Origin: Actinomadura montaniterrae
GTDB taxonomy: Bacteria > Actinomycetota > Actinomycetes > Streptosporangiales > Streptosporangiaceae
Direction: 5' to 3'
Length of the DNA stretch: 64,000 bases
Assembly (NCBI RefSeq): GCF_008923365.1
Contig: NZ_WBMR01000011.1
Location: 1-64,000 of the forward strand
Shown here: positions 27,117 through 35,109 of the stretch, in pieces
Layout of the letters: the number at the start of each line of letters is the position of its first letter
Numbering within the stretch: the stretch's first letter is position 1
Notes under the pieces: generated by a model
Told to the model about the DNA's origin: nothing
Seen by the model: only the letters and a program-made list of their open reading frames with translations
Database searches by the model: none
Made by a program: the position numbers and the translations under genes

Positions 27117-27548
27117 TCAGGAGCCGCGGACGCGGGTGAGGCGGATGCGGACCGGGACCGAGAACCTCTCCGCGAACGCCGTGGCGCTCCCGAACCGGGC
27201 GTCGATGGCCTCGCCGTACTTCTCCAGCCAGGCCGGGTTGCCGGTGACGGGCGGGCCGCCGTCCAGGATCTCGGCGGTGCCGGTAAGGACGACGATGTCG
27301 GTGCCGCCGCCGCTGTCGAGGTTGAGCGAGACCAGCGGCCGCCGCCGGATGTTCGCGAGCCGCCGCGCGCCCGCCTGGCTGTAGACCAGCACGCTGTCGG
27401 CGCCGTCCCACAGGAACCCGACCGGGTTCGGCTGCGGGGTGCCGTCGCGCCCGACGGTCGTCAGCCAGATCGTCGTCTCGCGGGTGAGCCGCCGGCGGAC
27501 GCGCTCGCCGAAGTCGGTGGCCGGGTCGGGGATCACTTCGCTCGCCAC
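27117..27548 (-). CDS. PPOX-class (putative F420-dependent) oxidoreductase
   Basis: 143 residues from GTG at 27548. A split-barrel flavin/F420-binding fold: TIWLTTVGRDGTPQPNPVGF is the first part of the barrel and LVSLNLDSGGGTDIVVLTGT the second. The TIGR03667-like group in mycobacteria is the closest I recall. Substrate unknown. GTG at 27548 is chosen to match family length; an internal GTG (VIPDPA) is possible. Translated just ahead of the crotonase with a four-base gap. Confidence 0.85.
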   Translation of the reverse strand: MASEVIPDPATDFGERVRRRLTRETTIWLTTVGRDGTPQPNPVGFLWDGADSVLVYSQAGARRLANIRRRPLVSLNLDSGGGTDIVVLTGTAEILDGGPPVTGNPAWLEKYGEAIDARFGSATAFAERFSVPVRIRLTRVRGS

Positions 27549-27582
27549 GCCGGCCGATGCTACGCCCCGGCCGGGGCATGAC

Positions 27583-27626
27583 GGTATCGGTGACGGGACG
27601 AGGCGATATCGGTGACGGGATGAGGC
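27583..27626 (+). repeat. 22-bp tandem repeat, two copies
   Basis: Units 27583-27604 and 27605-27626 agree in 20 of 22 bases, with shared core ATCGGTGACGGGA. A third partial GATGA follows. It lies in the divergent promoter region between the PPOX gene and the beta-propeller gene and may be a regulator site. Confidence 0.75.
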
Positions 27627-27683
27627 GATGAGTTTCGCGGGGGTGGCCGGTCTCTTCTGGGGAGTCGTCGAGAGGAGAGTGTC

Positions 27684-28799
27684 ATGAGCGGGGTCCGGGT
27701 ACTGGTCGGGACGCGCAAGGGCGCGTTCGTGCTGACCGCGGACGGGAAGCGGGAGACGTGGGACGTCAGCGGGCCGCACTTCGGGGGGTGGGAGATGTAC
27801 CACGTCGCCGGATCGCCCGCGGACCCGCAGCGGCTGTACGCGTCGCAGTCGACCGGCTGGTTCGGGCAGCTGATCCAGCGGTCGGACGACGGGGGCGCGA
27901 CGTGGCGTCCGATGGGCAACGAGTTCCGGTACGAGGGGGAGCCCGGTACGCACCAGTGGTACGACGGGACGCCGCGTCCGTGGGAGTTCAACCGGGTGTG
28001 GCATCTGGAGCCGTCGCCGGTGGACCCGGACGTGGTGTACGCGGGCGTCGAGGACGCGGCGCTGTTCCGGACGGGCGACGGCGGGCAGACCTGGCAGGAG
28101 CTGCCGGGCCTGCGCGGCCACGGGTCGGGGCCGGACTGGCAGCCGGGCGCCGGCGGGATGTGCCTGCACACCGTGGTGCTCGACCCGGTGGACGCGGCGC
28201 GGATGTACGTGGCGATCTCGGCGGCGGGCGTGTTCCGCACCGACGACGCCGGCAAGACGTGGCGGCCGGCGAACCGGGGGCTGCGGTCGGAGGGGATCCC
28301 CGACCCGGAGGCGGAGGTCGGGCACTGCGTACACCGGATCGCGATGCATCCGTCGCGTCCGGAGGTGCTGTTCATGCAGAAGCACTGGGACGTGATGCGC
28401 AGCGACGACGCGGGGGAGACGTGGCGGGAGATCAGCGGCGACCTGCCGAGCGACTTCGGGTTCCCGATCGCGGTGCACGCCCACGAGCCGGACACCGTCT
28501 ACGTCGTGCCGATCAAGAGCGACTCGGAGCACTACCCGCCGGAGGGGCGGCTGCGCGTCTACCGGAGCCGGGCCGGGGGGAACGAGTGGGAGCCGCTGAC
28601 GGAGGGGCTGCCGCAGCGCCACTGCTACGTCAACGTGCTGCGGGACGCGATGGCGGTCGACTCGCTGGACCCGTGCGGGATCTACTTCGGGACGACCGGC
28701 GGGCAGGTGTACGGGTCGTCGGACGAGGGGGACACCTGGACGCCGATCGTCCGCGACCTTCCGTCGGTGCTCTCGGTGGAAGTGCAGGCGCTGCCGTGA
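27684..28799 (+). CDS. BNR/sialidase-like beta-propeller protein
   Basis: 371 residues with no signal peptide. At least five Asp-box (BNR) repeats are visible: [32 protein letters not shown] and SSDEGDTW. Sialidase catalytic Arg triad or Tyr-Glu pair cannot be assigned, so it is more likely a binding or YVTN-type propeller than a sialidase. The ATG follows GAGAGGAGAG. The stop overlaps the start of a MoaD-like gene by four bases, a pairing I believe is conserved in actinobacteria. Function unknown. Confidence 0.88.
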   Translation: MSGVRVLVGTRKGAFVLTADGKRETWDVSGPHFGGWEMYHVAGSPADPQRLYASQSTGWFGQLIQRSDDGGATWRPMGNEFRYEGEPGTHQWYDGTPRPWEFNRVWHLEPSPVDPDVVYAGVEDAALFRTGDGGQTWQELPGLRGHGSGPDWQPGAGGMCLHTVVLDPVDAARMYVAISAAGVFRTDDAGKTWRPANRGLRSEGIPDPEAEVGHCVHRIAMHPSRPEVLFMQKHWDVMRSDDAGETWREISGDLPSDFGFPIAVHAHEPDTVYVVPIKSDSEHYPPEGRLRVYRSRAGGNEWEPLTEGLPQRHCYVNVLRDAMAVDSLDPCGIYFGTTGGQVYGSSDEGDTWTPIVRDLPSVLSVEVQALP

Positions 28800-29083
28800 T
28801 CCGTGTGGTGCTGCCCGCGCATCTGCGGGAGCTCGCCGGGGTGGACGGGGAGGTGGAGGTCGAGGGGACGACCATCGCGACGGTGCTGGACGCGCTGGAG
28901 GCCCGGTTCCCGATGCTGCGGGGGACGATCCGCGATCGCGCGACGGGGCGGCGGCGGGCGTTCGTGCGCTTCTACGCGTGCGCGGAGGATCTGTCCCATG
29001 AGCCGGTGGACGCGCCGCTGCCGGGGCCCGTCGTCGCGGGCGCCGAGCCGTTCATGGTGGTGGGCGCCATGGCCGGCGGCTGA
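28796..29083 (+). CDS. MoaD/ThiS-like ubiquitin-fold protein
   Basis: 95 residues starting at GTG in the GTGA overlap with the propeller gene. The beta-grasp pattern is seen: [14 protein letters not shown], then [14 protein letters not shown]. The chain ends in Gly-Gly (VVGAMAGG), as needed for adenylation or thiocarboxylate formation by an E1-like enzyme. No MoeB/ThiF-like E1 gene is close by. It may be a sulphur carrier or a protein modifier for the propeller partner; this is inference. Confidence 0.85.
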   Translation: MIRVVLPAHLRELAGVDGEVEVEGTTIATVLDALEARFPMLRGTIRDRATGRRRAFVRFYACAEDLSHEPVDAPLPGPVVAGAEPFMVVGAMAGG

Positions 29084-29147
29084 GGGGGCGGCGCGCCGGT
29101 GCGTGGTTGCCGACCGTGGCGCCGGCGCGCCGCTTCTACGACCAACT

Positions 29148-29187
29148 GTAGTACTACGAGAGGTAGTACGGAAGCCCGTAGTACTAC
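29148..29187 (+). promoter_or_regulatory. Three-site BlaI-type operator
   Basis: Palindrome GTAGTACTAC at 29148-29157 and 29178-29187, with a shorter GTAGTAC at 29163-29169. The three start points are exactly 15 bases apart. GTAGTA/TACTAC cores are the classical BlaI/MecI/CopY site. TAATCT at 29217-29222 follows, seven bases before the regulator's GTG. Confidence 0.85.
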
Positions 29188-29229
29188 CCGCCGTGGTGAC
29201 CTGGCCCTCCGTCGGATAATCTGAACGTC

Positions 29230-29610
29230 GTGAAGGGTCTTGGAGAGCTTGAACGCACGGTCATGGAGGTTCTGTGGGCGCGGGAGGACGCCGGCTCGGG
29301 CGCCGCCACCGCCCGCGACGTGAGCCGTGCGCTGGCCCATGACCGCGACCTCGCCCACACCACGGTGATGACCGTGCTGGACAGGCTCGCCAAGAAGGAC
29401 TTCCTCGCCCGCGAGCGGGACGGCCGCGCGTGGCGGTACCGGCCGGTCGCGAGCCGGGAGAGCTACGTCACGGAGCTGATGCTGGGCGCCCTGAGCGAGA
29501 CGGGCGACCGCGACGCCGCGCTGGCGCACTTCGTCCGGTCGGTCTCGAGCGACGAGGTCGACGTGATCCGCCAGGCCTTGGCCGGCCTCACGAAGGAACC
29601 ACCGGCATGA
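29230..29610 (+). CDS. BlaI/MecI/CopY-family repressor
   Basis: 126 residues. Winged helix in residues 1-80 (ELERTVMEVLW, TTVMTVLDRLAKKDFLARERDGRAWRY) and a C-terminal dimerisation helix pair. Such repressors leave DNA after cleavage by an M56 sensor protease, whose gene overlaps here by four bases. The GTG is likely leaderless. It should control its own operon through the three GTAGTAC sites. No beta-lactamase gene is in the neighbourhood. Confidence 0.93.
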   Translation: MKGLGELERTVMEVLWAREDAGSGAATARDVSRALAHDRDLAHTTVMTVLDRLAKKDFLARERDGRAWRYRPVASRESYVTELMLGALSETGDRDAALAHFVRSVSSDEVDVIRQALAGLTKEPPA

Positions 29611-30515
29611 CCGGAACCGCCCTGCTCGCATTGATCTCCCTGGGGACCGTCGGCGGGGCGCACCTGCTGTCCCGGGCCAGGTGGACGTGGCGCACCCCGC
29701 GCCTCGGCATCGCCCTCTGGCAGTCGCTCGGCCTGTGCTGGGGCGTCGCCACGATCGGGGCGCTGCTCGGCGTCGCGCTCGCGCCGTACCGCAAGGGCGT
29801 GCTGGGCGGCATCCCCGGCCTCTACGACGATCAGGCCGCCAAGCTCGACGCCGTACACATGGCCGCGCTGCTGGCGGCCGTGAGCCTCGCCGCCGTGCTG
29901 CTGGTGATGCTGATGTACGCGGTGGTCCGCGTGGTCCGCGCCAGACACCGGCACCGAGTACTCCTCGCCCTCGTCTCCCGCCGCGATTCGGCCGTGCCCG
30001 GAACCCTGGTCCTCGACCATCCGGGCGCGGCCGCTTACTGCGTTCCGGGGGTCCGCTCGTCCAAGGTCGTGGTGAGCGCCGGGACCCTCGAGCTGCTGGA
30101 CCGCGCCGAGCTGGCCGCGGTCCTCGCGCACGAGCGCGCGCACGCGCGCGAGCGCCACGACCTGGTGCTGCTGCCGTTCGCGTCGCTGCGCCAGGTGTTC
30201 CCGCAGTTCGGGCTGGTCGGACGGTGCCTGGACGCGGTGGAGCTGCTGATCGAGATGGCCGCGGACGACCGGGCCCGGTCGGGCCGCCCGCCGCGCGAGC
30301 TGGCGACGGCGCTGCTGCGGTTCGCCGCCGCCCGCCCGGCCGCCGCGCCGTCCGGGACGCTCGGTGTCGCGTCCGCCGACGACATCCCGGTGATGGCGCG
30401 GGTCAACCGGCTGCTGGAGCCGAAGCCGCTGTCGCGCCGGGCCCGGCTCGCCGCGACGGCGGCCGTGCCGCTGCTGGCCGGTCTCCCGCTGATCCTCATG
30501 GTGCTGCCCACCTGA
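29607..30515 (+). CDS. M56-family membrane metalloprotease (BlaR1-like, no sensor domain)
   Basis: 302 residues. Membrane segments near 5-20, 35-57, 86-110 and at the C-terminus. Zinc motif HERAH at 175-179 (VLAHERAHARERHD) with a possible third ligand Glu in ELLIEMAADDRA. It lacks the penicillin-binding sensor domain of BlaR1. This short form is frequent in actinobacteria. It probably cuts the BlaI-like repressor upon an unknown signal. Confidence 0.9.
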   Translation: MTGTALLALISLGTVGGAHLLSRARWTWRTPRLGIALWQSLGLCWGVATIGALLGVALAPYRKGVLGGIPGLYDDQAAKLDAVHMAALLAAVSLAAVLLVMLMYAVVRVVRARHRHRVLLALVSRRDSAVPGTLVLDHPGAAAYCVPGVRSSKVVVSAGTLELLDRAELAAVLAHERAHARERHDLVLLPFASLRQVFPQFGLVGRCLDAVELLIEMAADDRARSGRPPRELATALLRFAAARPAAAPSGTLGVASADDIPVMARVNRLLEPKPLSRRARLAATAAVPLLAGLPLILMVLPT

Positions 30516-30539
30516 CTCCGCCGTCCCCGCAGGTCCGGG

Positions 30540-31007
30540 TCAGTCGGCGAGGACGGTGCCGTAGAGGCGGTCGGCGCGCAGCCGGATCACGAGCCGCTCG
30601 TCCTTGACCATCTGCTCCAGGAACGCCCGCTCGTCGGCGGGGTCGGCGAAGCCGGGCGTCATCGCGAGGAGCTCCCGCCCGGTGGCGTCGCCGGGCTCTT
30701 CGCTGATCGGGGACAGTTCCGCCGTCCCCTCGGCGACCACGAACGACAGGTGGTCCGGGGCGGCCGCGTGGAGCGCGGCCCGCGGGTCGTTCCGGATCTG
30801 CTTGACCTTCGCGCGCCCGGCCGTGGTCGAGATCCGCGCGATCCGCTCCGCCGCGTCCCAGCTGTAGACGACGGTGGACAGGTGCGGGTGGCCGCTCTTC
30901 CTGGTGGTGGCGAGGACGGCGAACTGCTGCTCGCCGAGGAGGCGGGCGAGGTCGTCCTCGCCGATGGGCTTGGGGCCGGGTCCCTGTCCGGGGCCGTACT
31001 CGGTCAT
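30540..31007 (-). CDS. PPOX-class (putative F420-dependent) oxidoreductase
   Basis: 155 residues from ATG at 31007 with GAAGGAGAT upstream. The split barrel is seen in QFAVLATTRKSGHPHLSTVVYSW and RALHAAAPDHLSF. The protein is closer to the TIGR03618 type than the PPOX gene at 27117. It is the last gene of a MarR-MFS-PPOX series on the minus strand, 11 bases after the transporter, so it may modify the compound that the transporter exports. Confidence 0.87.
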   Translation of the reverse strand: MTEYGPGQGPGPKPIGEDDLARLLGEQQFAVLATTRKSGHPHLSTVVYSWDAAERIARISTTAGRAKVKQIRNDPRAALHAAAPDHLSFVVAEGTAELSPISEEPGDATGRELLAMTPGFADPADERAFLEQMVKDERLVIRLRADRLYGTVLAD

Positions 31008-31018
31008 GGTGATCTCCT

Positions 31019-32464
31019 TCAGGCGTTGGTGGGGACGGACTCGATGGGCGCGGGCGCGTCCGCCGCGGGCTTCGGGCTGCGCAGGACGAGGACGCCGACC
31101 AGGAACGCGGCGACCAGCAGGCCCGCCGAGACGGTGAACGCCAGGTGGTACCCGCCGGTCAGCGCGGCGGCCTCGGACCGGCCGTCCGCGCGCAGGTGCT
31201 CGGTGCGGGACGCGGCGAGCGTCGACAGCACCGCCACGCCGAGCGCCATCCCGATCTGCTGGACGGTGTTGAACAGCCCGGACACCAGGCCCGCGTCGTC
31301 GGGGCGGGCGCCGGACATCCCGAGGCCGGTCAGCGCGGGCAGGACGAGCCCGCCACCGGAGATCAGCACCATCACGGGCAGCAGGTCGGCGGCGTAGCCC
31401 GCGTCCTGCGGGATCCGGGTCAGCCATCCCATCGCGCCCATCAGCAGGACGAGCCCGGCGAGCAGCACGGCGCGCTCGCCGAAGCGGCGGCTCAGCCGCG
31501 CCGAGACGAAGAGCGAGATCGTGCCGATGGCGACGGCGGCGGGCAGCATCGCGAGGCCGGTCTCCAGCGCGTCGTAGCCGAGGACCTTCTGCATGTAGAG
31601 CGCGACGATGATCTGGAACGAGAACATCGCCGACAGCGCCAGCATCTGCGCGACGTAGGAGCCGGACGCGTTGCGCGAGCGCAGCAGGCGCAGCGGCATC
31701 AGCGGCGTGGCGGCCTTCGCCTGCCGGACGAAGAACCCGGCGAGCAGGGCCAGCGACACGGCGCCGAGGCCGAGCGTGCGGCCCGACAGCCAGCCGGCGT
31801 CCTCGGCCTTGACGACGGTGTAGATGCCGAGCATCAGCCCGGACGTGACGAGCAGCGCGCCCGCGACGTCGGCGCCGCCGCGCAGCCCGGTGCCGGCGTC
31901 GCGGGGCAGCGCGACGACCGCCAGCGCGATCGTGGCGAGTCCGATCGGCACGTTGATCAGGAAGATCCAGTGCCAGCTGAGCGCGTCGGTGAGCACCCCG
32001 CCGAGCACCTGGCCGATGGACGCGCCGGCGGCGCCGGTGAAGCTGAAGACGCCGATGGCCTTGGCGCGCTCGCCGGGTTCGGTGAACAGCGTGACGAGGA
32101 TGCCGAGGACGACGGCGGAGGCCATCGCGCTGCCGACGCCTTGCAGGAACCGGGCGGCGATGAGCAGGCCCGGTGTGGTGGCGGCGCCGGCGAGCACGGA
32201 CGCGCCGGTGAACACCGCGTTCCCGGCGAGGAACATCGTCTTGCGGCCGATCAGGTCGCCGAGCCGTCCGGCGAGGAGCAGCAGGCCGCCGAAGGCGATC
32301 AGGTAGGCGTTGACGGTCCAGCTCAGCCCGGCGGCGGAGAAGCCGAGGTCGCGCTGGATGGACGGCATCGCGACGGTGACGATGCTGCCGTCCAGGATCG
32401 TCATCAGCGCGGCGGCGGACAGCACGCCGAGAGCGGTCCCGCGGGACCGTGCGGACAGGTTCAT
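31019..32464 (-). CDS. MFS drug exporter, DHA2 (14-TM) type
   Basis: 481 residues with about 14 membrane helices. Early motif MTILDGSIVTVAMPSIQRDL is the DHA2 hallmark (LDxTIVNVALP), and motif A is GRLGDLIGRKTMFLAG. It exports small hydrophobic compounds by proton antiport. A Shine-Dalgarno GGGAGAT precedes the ATG. The MarR gene upstream on the same strand is the likely repressor. The 74-base gap has AT-rich stretches (AGATAGTTTTGTTAG) that could be its operator. Confidence 0.93.
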   Translation of the reverse strand: MNLSARSRGTALGVLSAAALMTILDGSIVTVAMPSIQRDLGFSAAGLSWTVNAYLIAFGGLLLLAGRLGDLIGRKTMFLAGNAVFTGASVLAGAATTPGLLIAARFLQGVGSAMASAVVLGILVTLFTEPGERAKAIGVFSFTGAAGASIGQVLGGVLTDALSWHWIFLINVPIGLATIALAVVALPRDAGTGLRGGADVAGALLVTSGLMLGIYTVVKAEDAGWLSGRTLGLGAVSLALLAGFFVRQAKAATPLMPLRLLRSRNASGSYVAQMLALSAMFSFQIIVALYMQKVLGYDALETGLAMLPAAVAIGTISLFVSARLSRRFGERAVLLAGLVLLMGAMGWLTRIPQDAGYAADLLPVMVLISGGGLVLPALTGLGMSGARPDDAGLVSGLFNTVQQIGMALGVAVLSTLAASRTEHLRADGRSEAAALTGGYHLAFTVSAGLLVAAFLVGVLVLRSPKPAADAPAPIESVPTNA

Positions 32465-32538
32465 GGGGTCATCTCCCGTTCGAGGCGAACAGGAGAGACG
32501 TTAGCAGATAGTTTTGTTAGAGACGATCTATTGTCGAC

Positions 32539-33027
32539 CTACTTGTTGCGCTCCCGCTTGCGCCGCACCGGCTGCGCCTGCTCGACCGGGGTGCTCAGGT
32601 GCCCCTCGGCCAGCCGCCGCAGCGCCCGCACGAGCACGTCGCGCTCGCCGTCCGGCAGCGACCCGAGCGCCTCCGCGTGCACCCGGTCGACGATCTCCTG
32701 CCCCCGCCGGGCCGTCTCGGCGCCCTTCTCGCTGACGGCGATGATCCGCGCGCGCCGGTCCGCCGACGACGGGCGCCGCTCCGCGAGCCCCGCCTTCTCC
32801 AGCGCGTCCACCGTCACGACCATCGTCGTCTTGTCCATGTCGCCGATCTCGGCCAGCTGGATCTGCGTGCGCTCCTCCTCGAGCGCATGCACCAGCACGC
32901 AGTGCATGCGCGGCGTCAGCCCGATCTCGCCGAGCGCCGCCGTCATCCGCGACTTCAGCACATGCGAGGTGTGGTCGAGCAGGTAGGACAGGTCCGTCAC
33001 GGTGTTGGCAGGGGCGAGCGCGGTCAT
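32539..33027 (-). CDS. MarR-family regulator
   Basis: 162 residues. Winged helix with IQLAEIGDMDKTTMVVTVDALEKAGL and the wing RRPSSADRRARIIAVSEKG. TAGGCT read on the minus strand (33039-33034) ends six bases before the ATG at 33027, so the mRNA is likely leaderless. It heads the MarR-MFS-PPOX series. A drug-responsive repressor by context. Confidence 0.9.
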   Translation of the reverse strand: MTALAPANTVTDLSYLLDHTSHVLKSRMTAALGEIGLTPRMHCVLVHALEEERTQIQLAEIGDMDKTTMVVTVDALEKAGLAERRPSSADRRARIIAVSEKGAETARRGQEIVDRVHAEALGSLPDGERDVLVRALRRLAEGHLSTPVEQAQPVRRKRERNK

Positions 33028-33103
33028 GCCCCCAGCCTACCCAGGTCGTTCCGTTCCGGATTATCTACTGCCATCCGGAACCCGGATGGGATACCGTGAA
33101 GGC

Positions 33104-33142
33104 ATGAAGCGCACCGCGTGCCTGTGCTGGCGGCCGTCCTAG
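33104..33142 (+). CDS. trpS leader peptide with a Trp codon
   Basis: A 12-codon frame MKRTACLCWRPS ending TAG at 33140-33142. Its Trp codon at 33128-33130 lies directly before the first arm of the attenuator. TACCGT (33092-33097) ends six bases before the ATG, so it should be translated from a leaderless mRNA. Charged tRNA-Trp level decides whether a ribosome stalls here. Ribosome-mediated attenuation of an auxiliary trpS has been described in Streptomyces coelicolor. Confidence 0.75.
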   Translation: MKRTACLCWRPS

Positions 33143-33188
33143 GACGGCCGACACCCACGCACGCCTCGGGCCGTCCGCTGGACGGCCC
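33131..33188 (+). promoter_or_regulatory. Transcription attenuator of trpS
   Basis: Four exchangeable arms are visible: 1 CGGCCGTCC (33131-33139), 2 GGACGGCCG (33142-33150), 3 GGGCCGTCC (33168-33176) and 4 GGACGGCCC (33180-33188). Arms 3 and 4 form a stem with a three-base loop, followed by CTCTCTTCTCC, suiting termination. Arms 2 and 3 are complementary and form the antiterminator when a ribosome stalled at the Trp codon covers arm 1. Confidence 0.8.
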
Positions 33189-33246
33189 GCTCTCTTCTCC
33201 GCACCCGGGTCCGTCCGGCGGGCCCCGGAACCAGGAGGAGAGCCCC

Positions 33247-34386
33247 ATGCAGACCACCGAGAACCCGCGGCCCGCCGAAACCCCGCGGCCCGCCGAAACC
33301 CCGCGGCCCGCAGAGTCCCCGCAGCCCGCAGAGGCCGCGCAGGCCACCGGGAATCCGCAGGCCACCGACCCGTACCGCAACCTCGAAGCGCGCGTCGCCG
33401 CCGACCCCGGCGCGTTCCGGATCCTCACCGGCGACCGGCCGACCGGCGCCCTGCACCTCGGCCATTACTTCGGCACCCTCGCCAACCGCGTCCGGCTCCA
33501 GCGCGCCGGCGTCGACCTGTTCGTGCTGGTCGCCGACTACCAGGTGCTCACCGACCGGGACGTCGCCGACCGGCTCGGTGAGCACGTCGAGGGCCTGGTC
33601 GCCGACTACCTCGCCGCGGGCATCGACCCGTCCACCGCGACGATCTTCCGGCACAGCGCCGTCCCCGCGCTGAACCAGCTGATGCTGCCGTTCCTGTCCC
33701 TGGTCACGGTCGGCGAGCTGAGCCGCAACCCCACGGTGAAGGACGAGATCGCCGCGTCCAAGCAGGCCTCGGTGAGCGGGCTGATGTTCACCTACCCCGT
33801 CCACCAGGCCGCCGACATCCTGTTCTGCAAGTCCAACCTCGTCCCCGTGGGCGCCGACCAGCTCCCGCACCTGGAGGTCACCCGGACGATCGCGCGCCGC
33901 TTCAACGACCGGTACGCCCCCGTCTTCCCGGTCCCGGACGCGCTGCTGTCCGCCGCGCCGACCCTGCTCGGCACCGACGGCCGCAAGATGAGCAAGAGCC
34001 GCGGCAACGCGATCGCGCTCTCCGCGACCCCCGACGAGACGGCGCGGCTGATCAAGCGGGCGGTGACCGACGCCGACCGGCACATCGAGTACGCGCCGGA
34101 CACCCGTCCCGAGGTGTCCAACCTGGTGCTGCTCGCCGCGCTCTGCCAGGGCCGCGACCCGCGCGAGGTGGCCGCGGAGATCGGCGACGGCGGCGGCGCC
34201 GCGCTCAAGCGGACGGTGACCGAGTCGGTCAACGAGTTCCTGCGCCCGATCCGCGCCCGCCGCGCCGAGATCATGGCCGACCGCGGCCACCTGCGCCGCG
34301 TCCTCGCCGAGGGCAACGAGCGCGCCGCCGCGATCGCCGACCGGACGCTCGACGAGGTCCGCGAGGCCATGTCCATGACCACATGA
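33247..34386 (+). CDS. trpS: Tryptophanyl-tRNA synthetase, probably the auxiliary attenuated form
   Basis: 379 residues. Class I motifs are LHLGHYFG (69-76, the HIGH site) and KMSKS at 247-251. The HIGH region with GHYFGTLANRVRLQ resembles the auxiliary indolmycin-tolerant TrpRS group more than the housekeeping enzyme, but this is from memory of family patterns. The first 40 residues are an added disordered head with repeats of (T/N)PRPAE. The ATG follows GGAGGAG (33235-33241). Expression should rise when tRNA-Trp is uncharged, via the leader peptide. Confidence 0.93.
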   Translation: MQTTENPRPAETPRPAETPRPAESPQPAEAAQATGNPQATDPYRNLEARVAADPGAFRILTGDRPTGALHLGHYFGTLANRVRLQRAGVDLFVLVADYQVLTDRDVADRLGEHVEGLVADYLAAGIDPSTATIFRHSAVPALNQLMLPFLSLVTVGELSRNPTVKDEIAASKQASVSGLMFTYPVHQAADILFCKSNLVPVGADQLPHLEVTRTIARRFNDRYAPVFPVPDALLSAAPTLLGTDGRKMSKSRGNAIALSATPDETARLIKRAVTDADRHIEYAPDTRPEVSNLVLLAALCQGRDPREVAAEIGDGGGAALKRTVTESVNEFLRPIRARRAEIMADRGHLRRVLAEGNERAAAIADRTLDEVREAMSMTT

Positions 34387-34407
34387 GGACGCGCGGTACC
34401 CGCGGGT

Positions 34408-35049
34408 TCAGGCCGGCCCGGGGCCGGCGGCCTCGCGCGGCCCGATGCCCGCGAGGACGGCTGCCACCAGGTCGTCCACCGAGTAGCGGGGGGACGGCTC
34501 GGCGATGCCCCGGCCCTGGAACAGCGCCGACAGCACCGGCTCGTGGCAGGCGCCGACGATCATGGAGGTGGCGGCGTCGACGGGCGCGCCGGCGGCGATG
34601 CGGCCGAGACCGCGTTCGGCCTCCAGGTAGCCGCGGAGGCGGTGCCGCCAGTCGCGGTCGGGGTCGCTCAGCCCGGCGAACCGGGCGAGCACCTCAGGGG
34701 TCGCGATGAGGCCGGTCAGCGCGGGGACCAGCCGGCCGTGTAGGGCCAGCCCGTGGGCGACGTACGCGCGCAGGTTGCCCTCGACCGTGCCCGTACCGGG
34801 CGCGGGCAGGGGATCGAGGCCGCTCTCGATCGCCGTGGCGCGGGCGCGCAGGGCGAGGGCGATCAGCTCCTCCTTGTCGGCGAAGTGGTTGTAGAGCACG
34901 CCGCCCGCGACGCCCGCCTCCTGCGCGATGGCCCGGACGGTCAGCCCCGCCGTCCCGCGCTCGGCGATCATCCGCTCGGCGGTCGCGATCAGGTGCTCGC
35001 GCAGGGTCCGGTCGCCGCCGCGCAGCGCGGCCGCCTTTCGAGGTGACAT
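34408..35049 (-). CDS. TetR-family regulator
   Basis: 213 residues. N-terminal helix-turn-helix: ATAERMIAERGTAGLTVRAI, then AGVAGGVLYNHFADKEEL. The C-terminal ligand domain is unassigned. The ATG at 35049 is preceded by GTG at 35052, and TACGAT lies close upstream, so a leaderless start is possible. It follows the methyltransferase gene on the same strand and may bind the two GAAC operators in front of that gene. Confidence 0.88.
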   Translation of the reverse strand: MSPRKAAALRGGDRTLREHLIATAERMIAERGTAGLTVRAIAQEAGVAGGVLYNHFADKEELIALALRARATAIESGLDPLPAPGTGTVEGNLRAYVAHGLALHGRLVPALTGLIATPEVLARFAGLSDPDRDWRHRLRGYLEAERGLGRIAAGAPVDAATSMIVGACHEPVLSALFQGRGIAEPSPRYSVDDLVAAVLAGIGPREAAGPGPA

Positions 35050-35109
35050 CACCCCGCATCGTATAGATCCGGCTCGTAGAGATCCGGCCGCCGGGGACCG
35101 CGGCCCCGC

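Noticed and set aside
27684..28799. True sialidase
   Set aside because: Asp boxes are present, but no Arg triad, FRIP motif or catalytic Tyr/Glu could be placed, and there is no signal peptide.
31145..32986. Open frame of 613 codons on the plus strand over the MFS and MarR genes
   Set aside because: Antisense to a clear transporter; repetitive Gly/Glu/Arg/Gln composition and no ribosome site.
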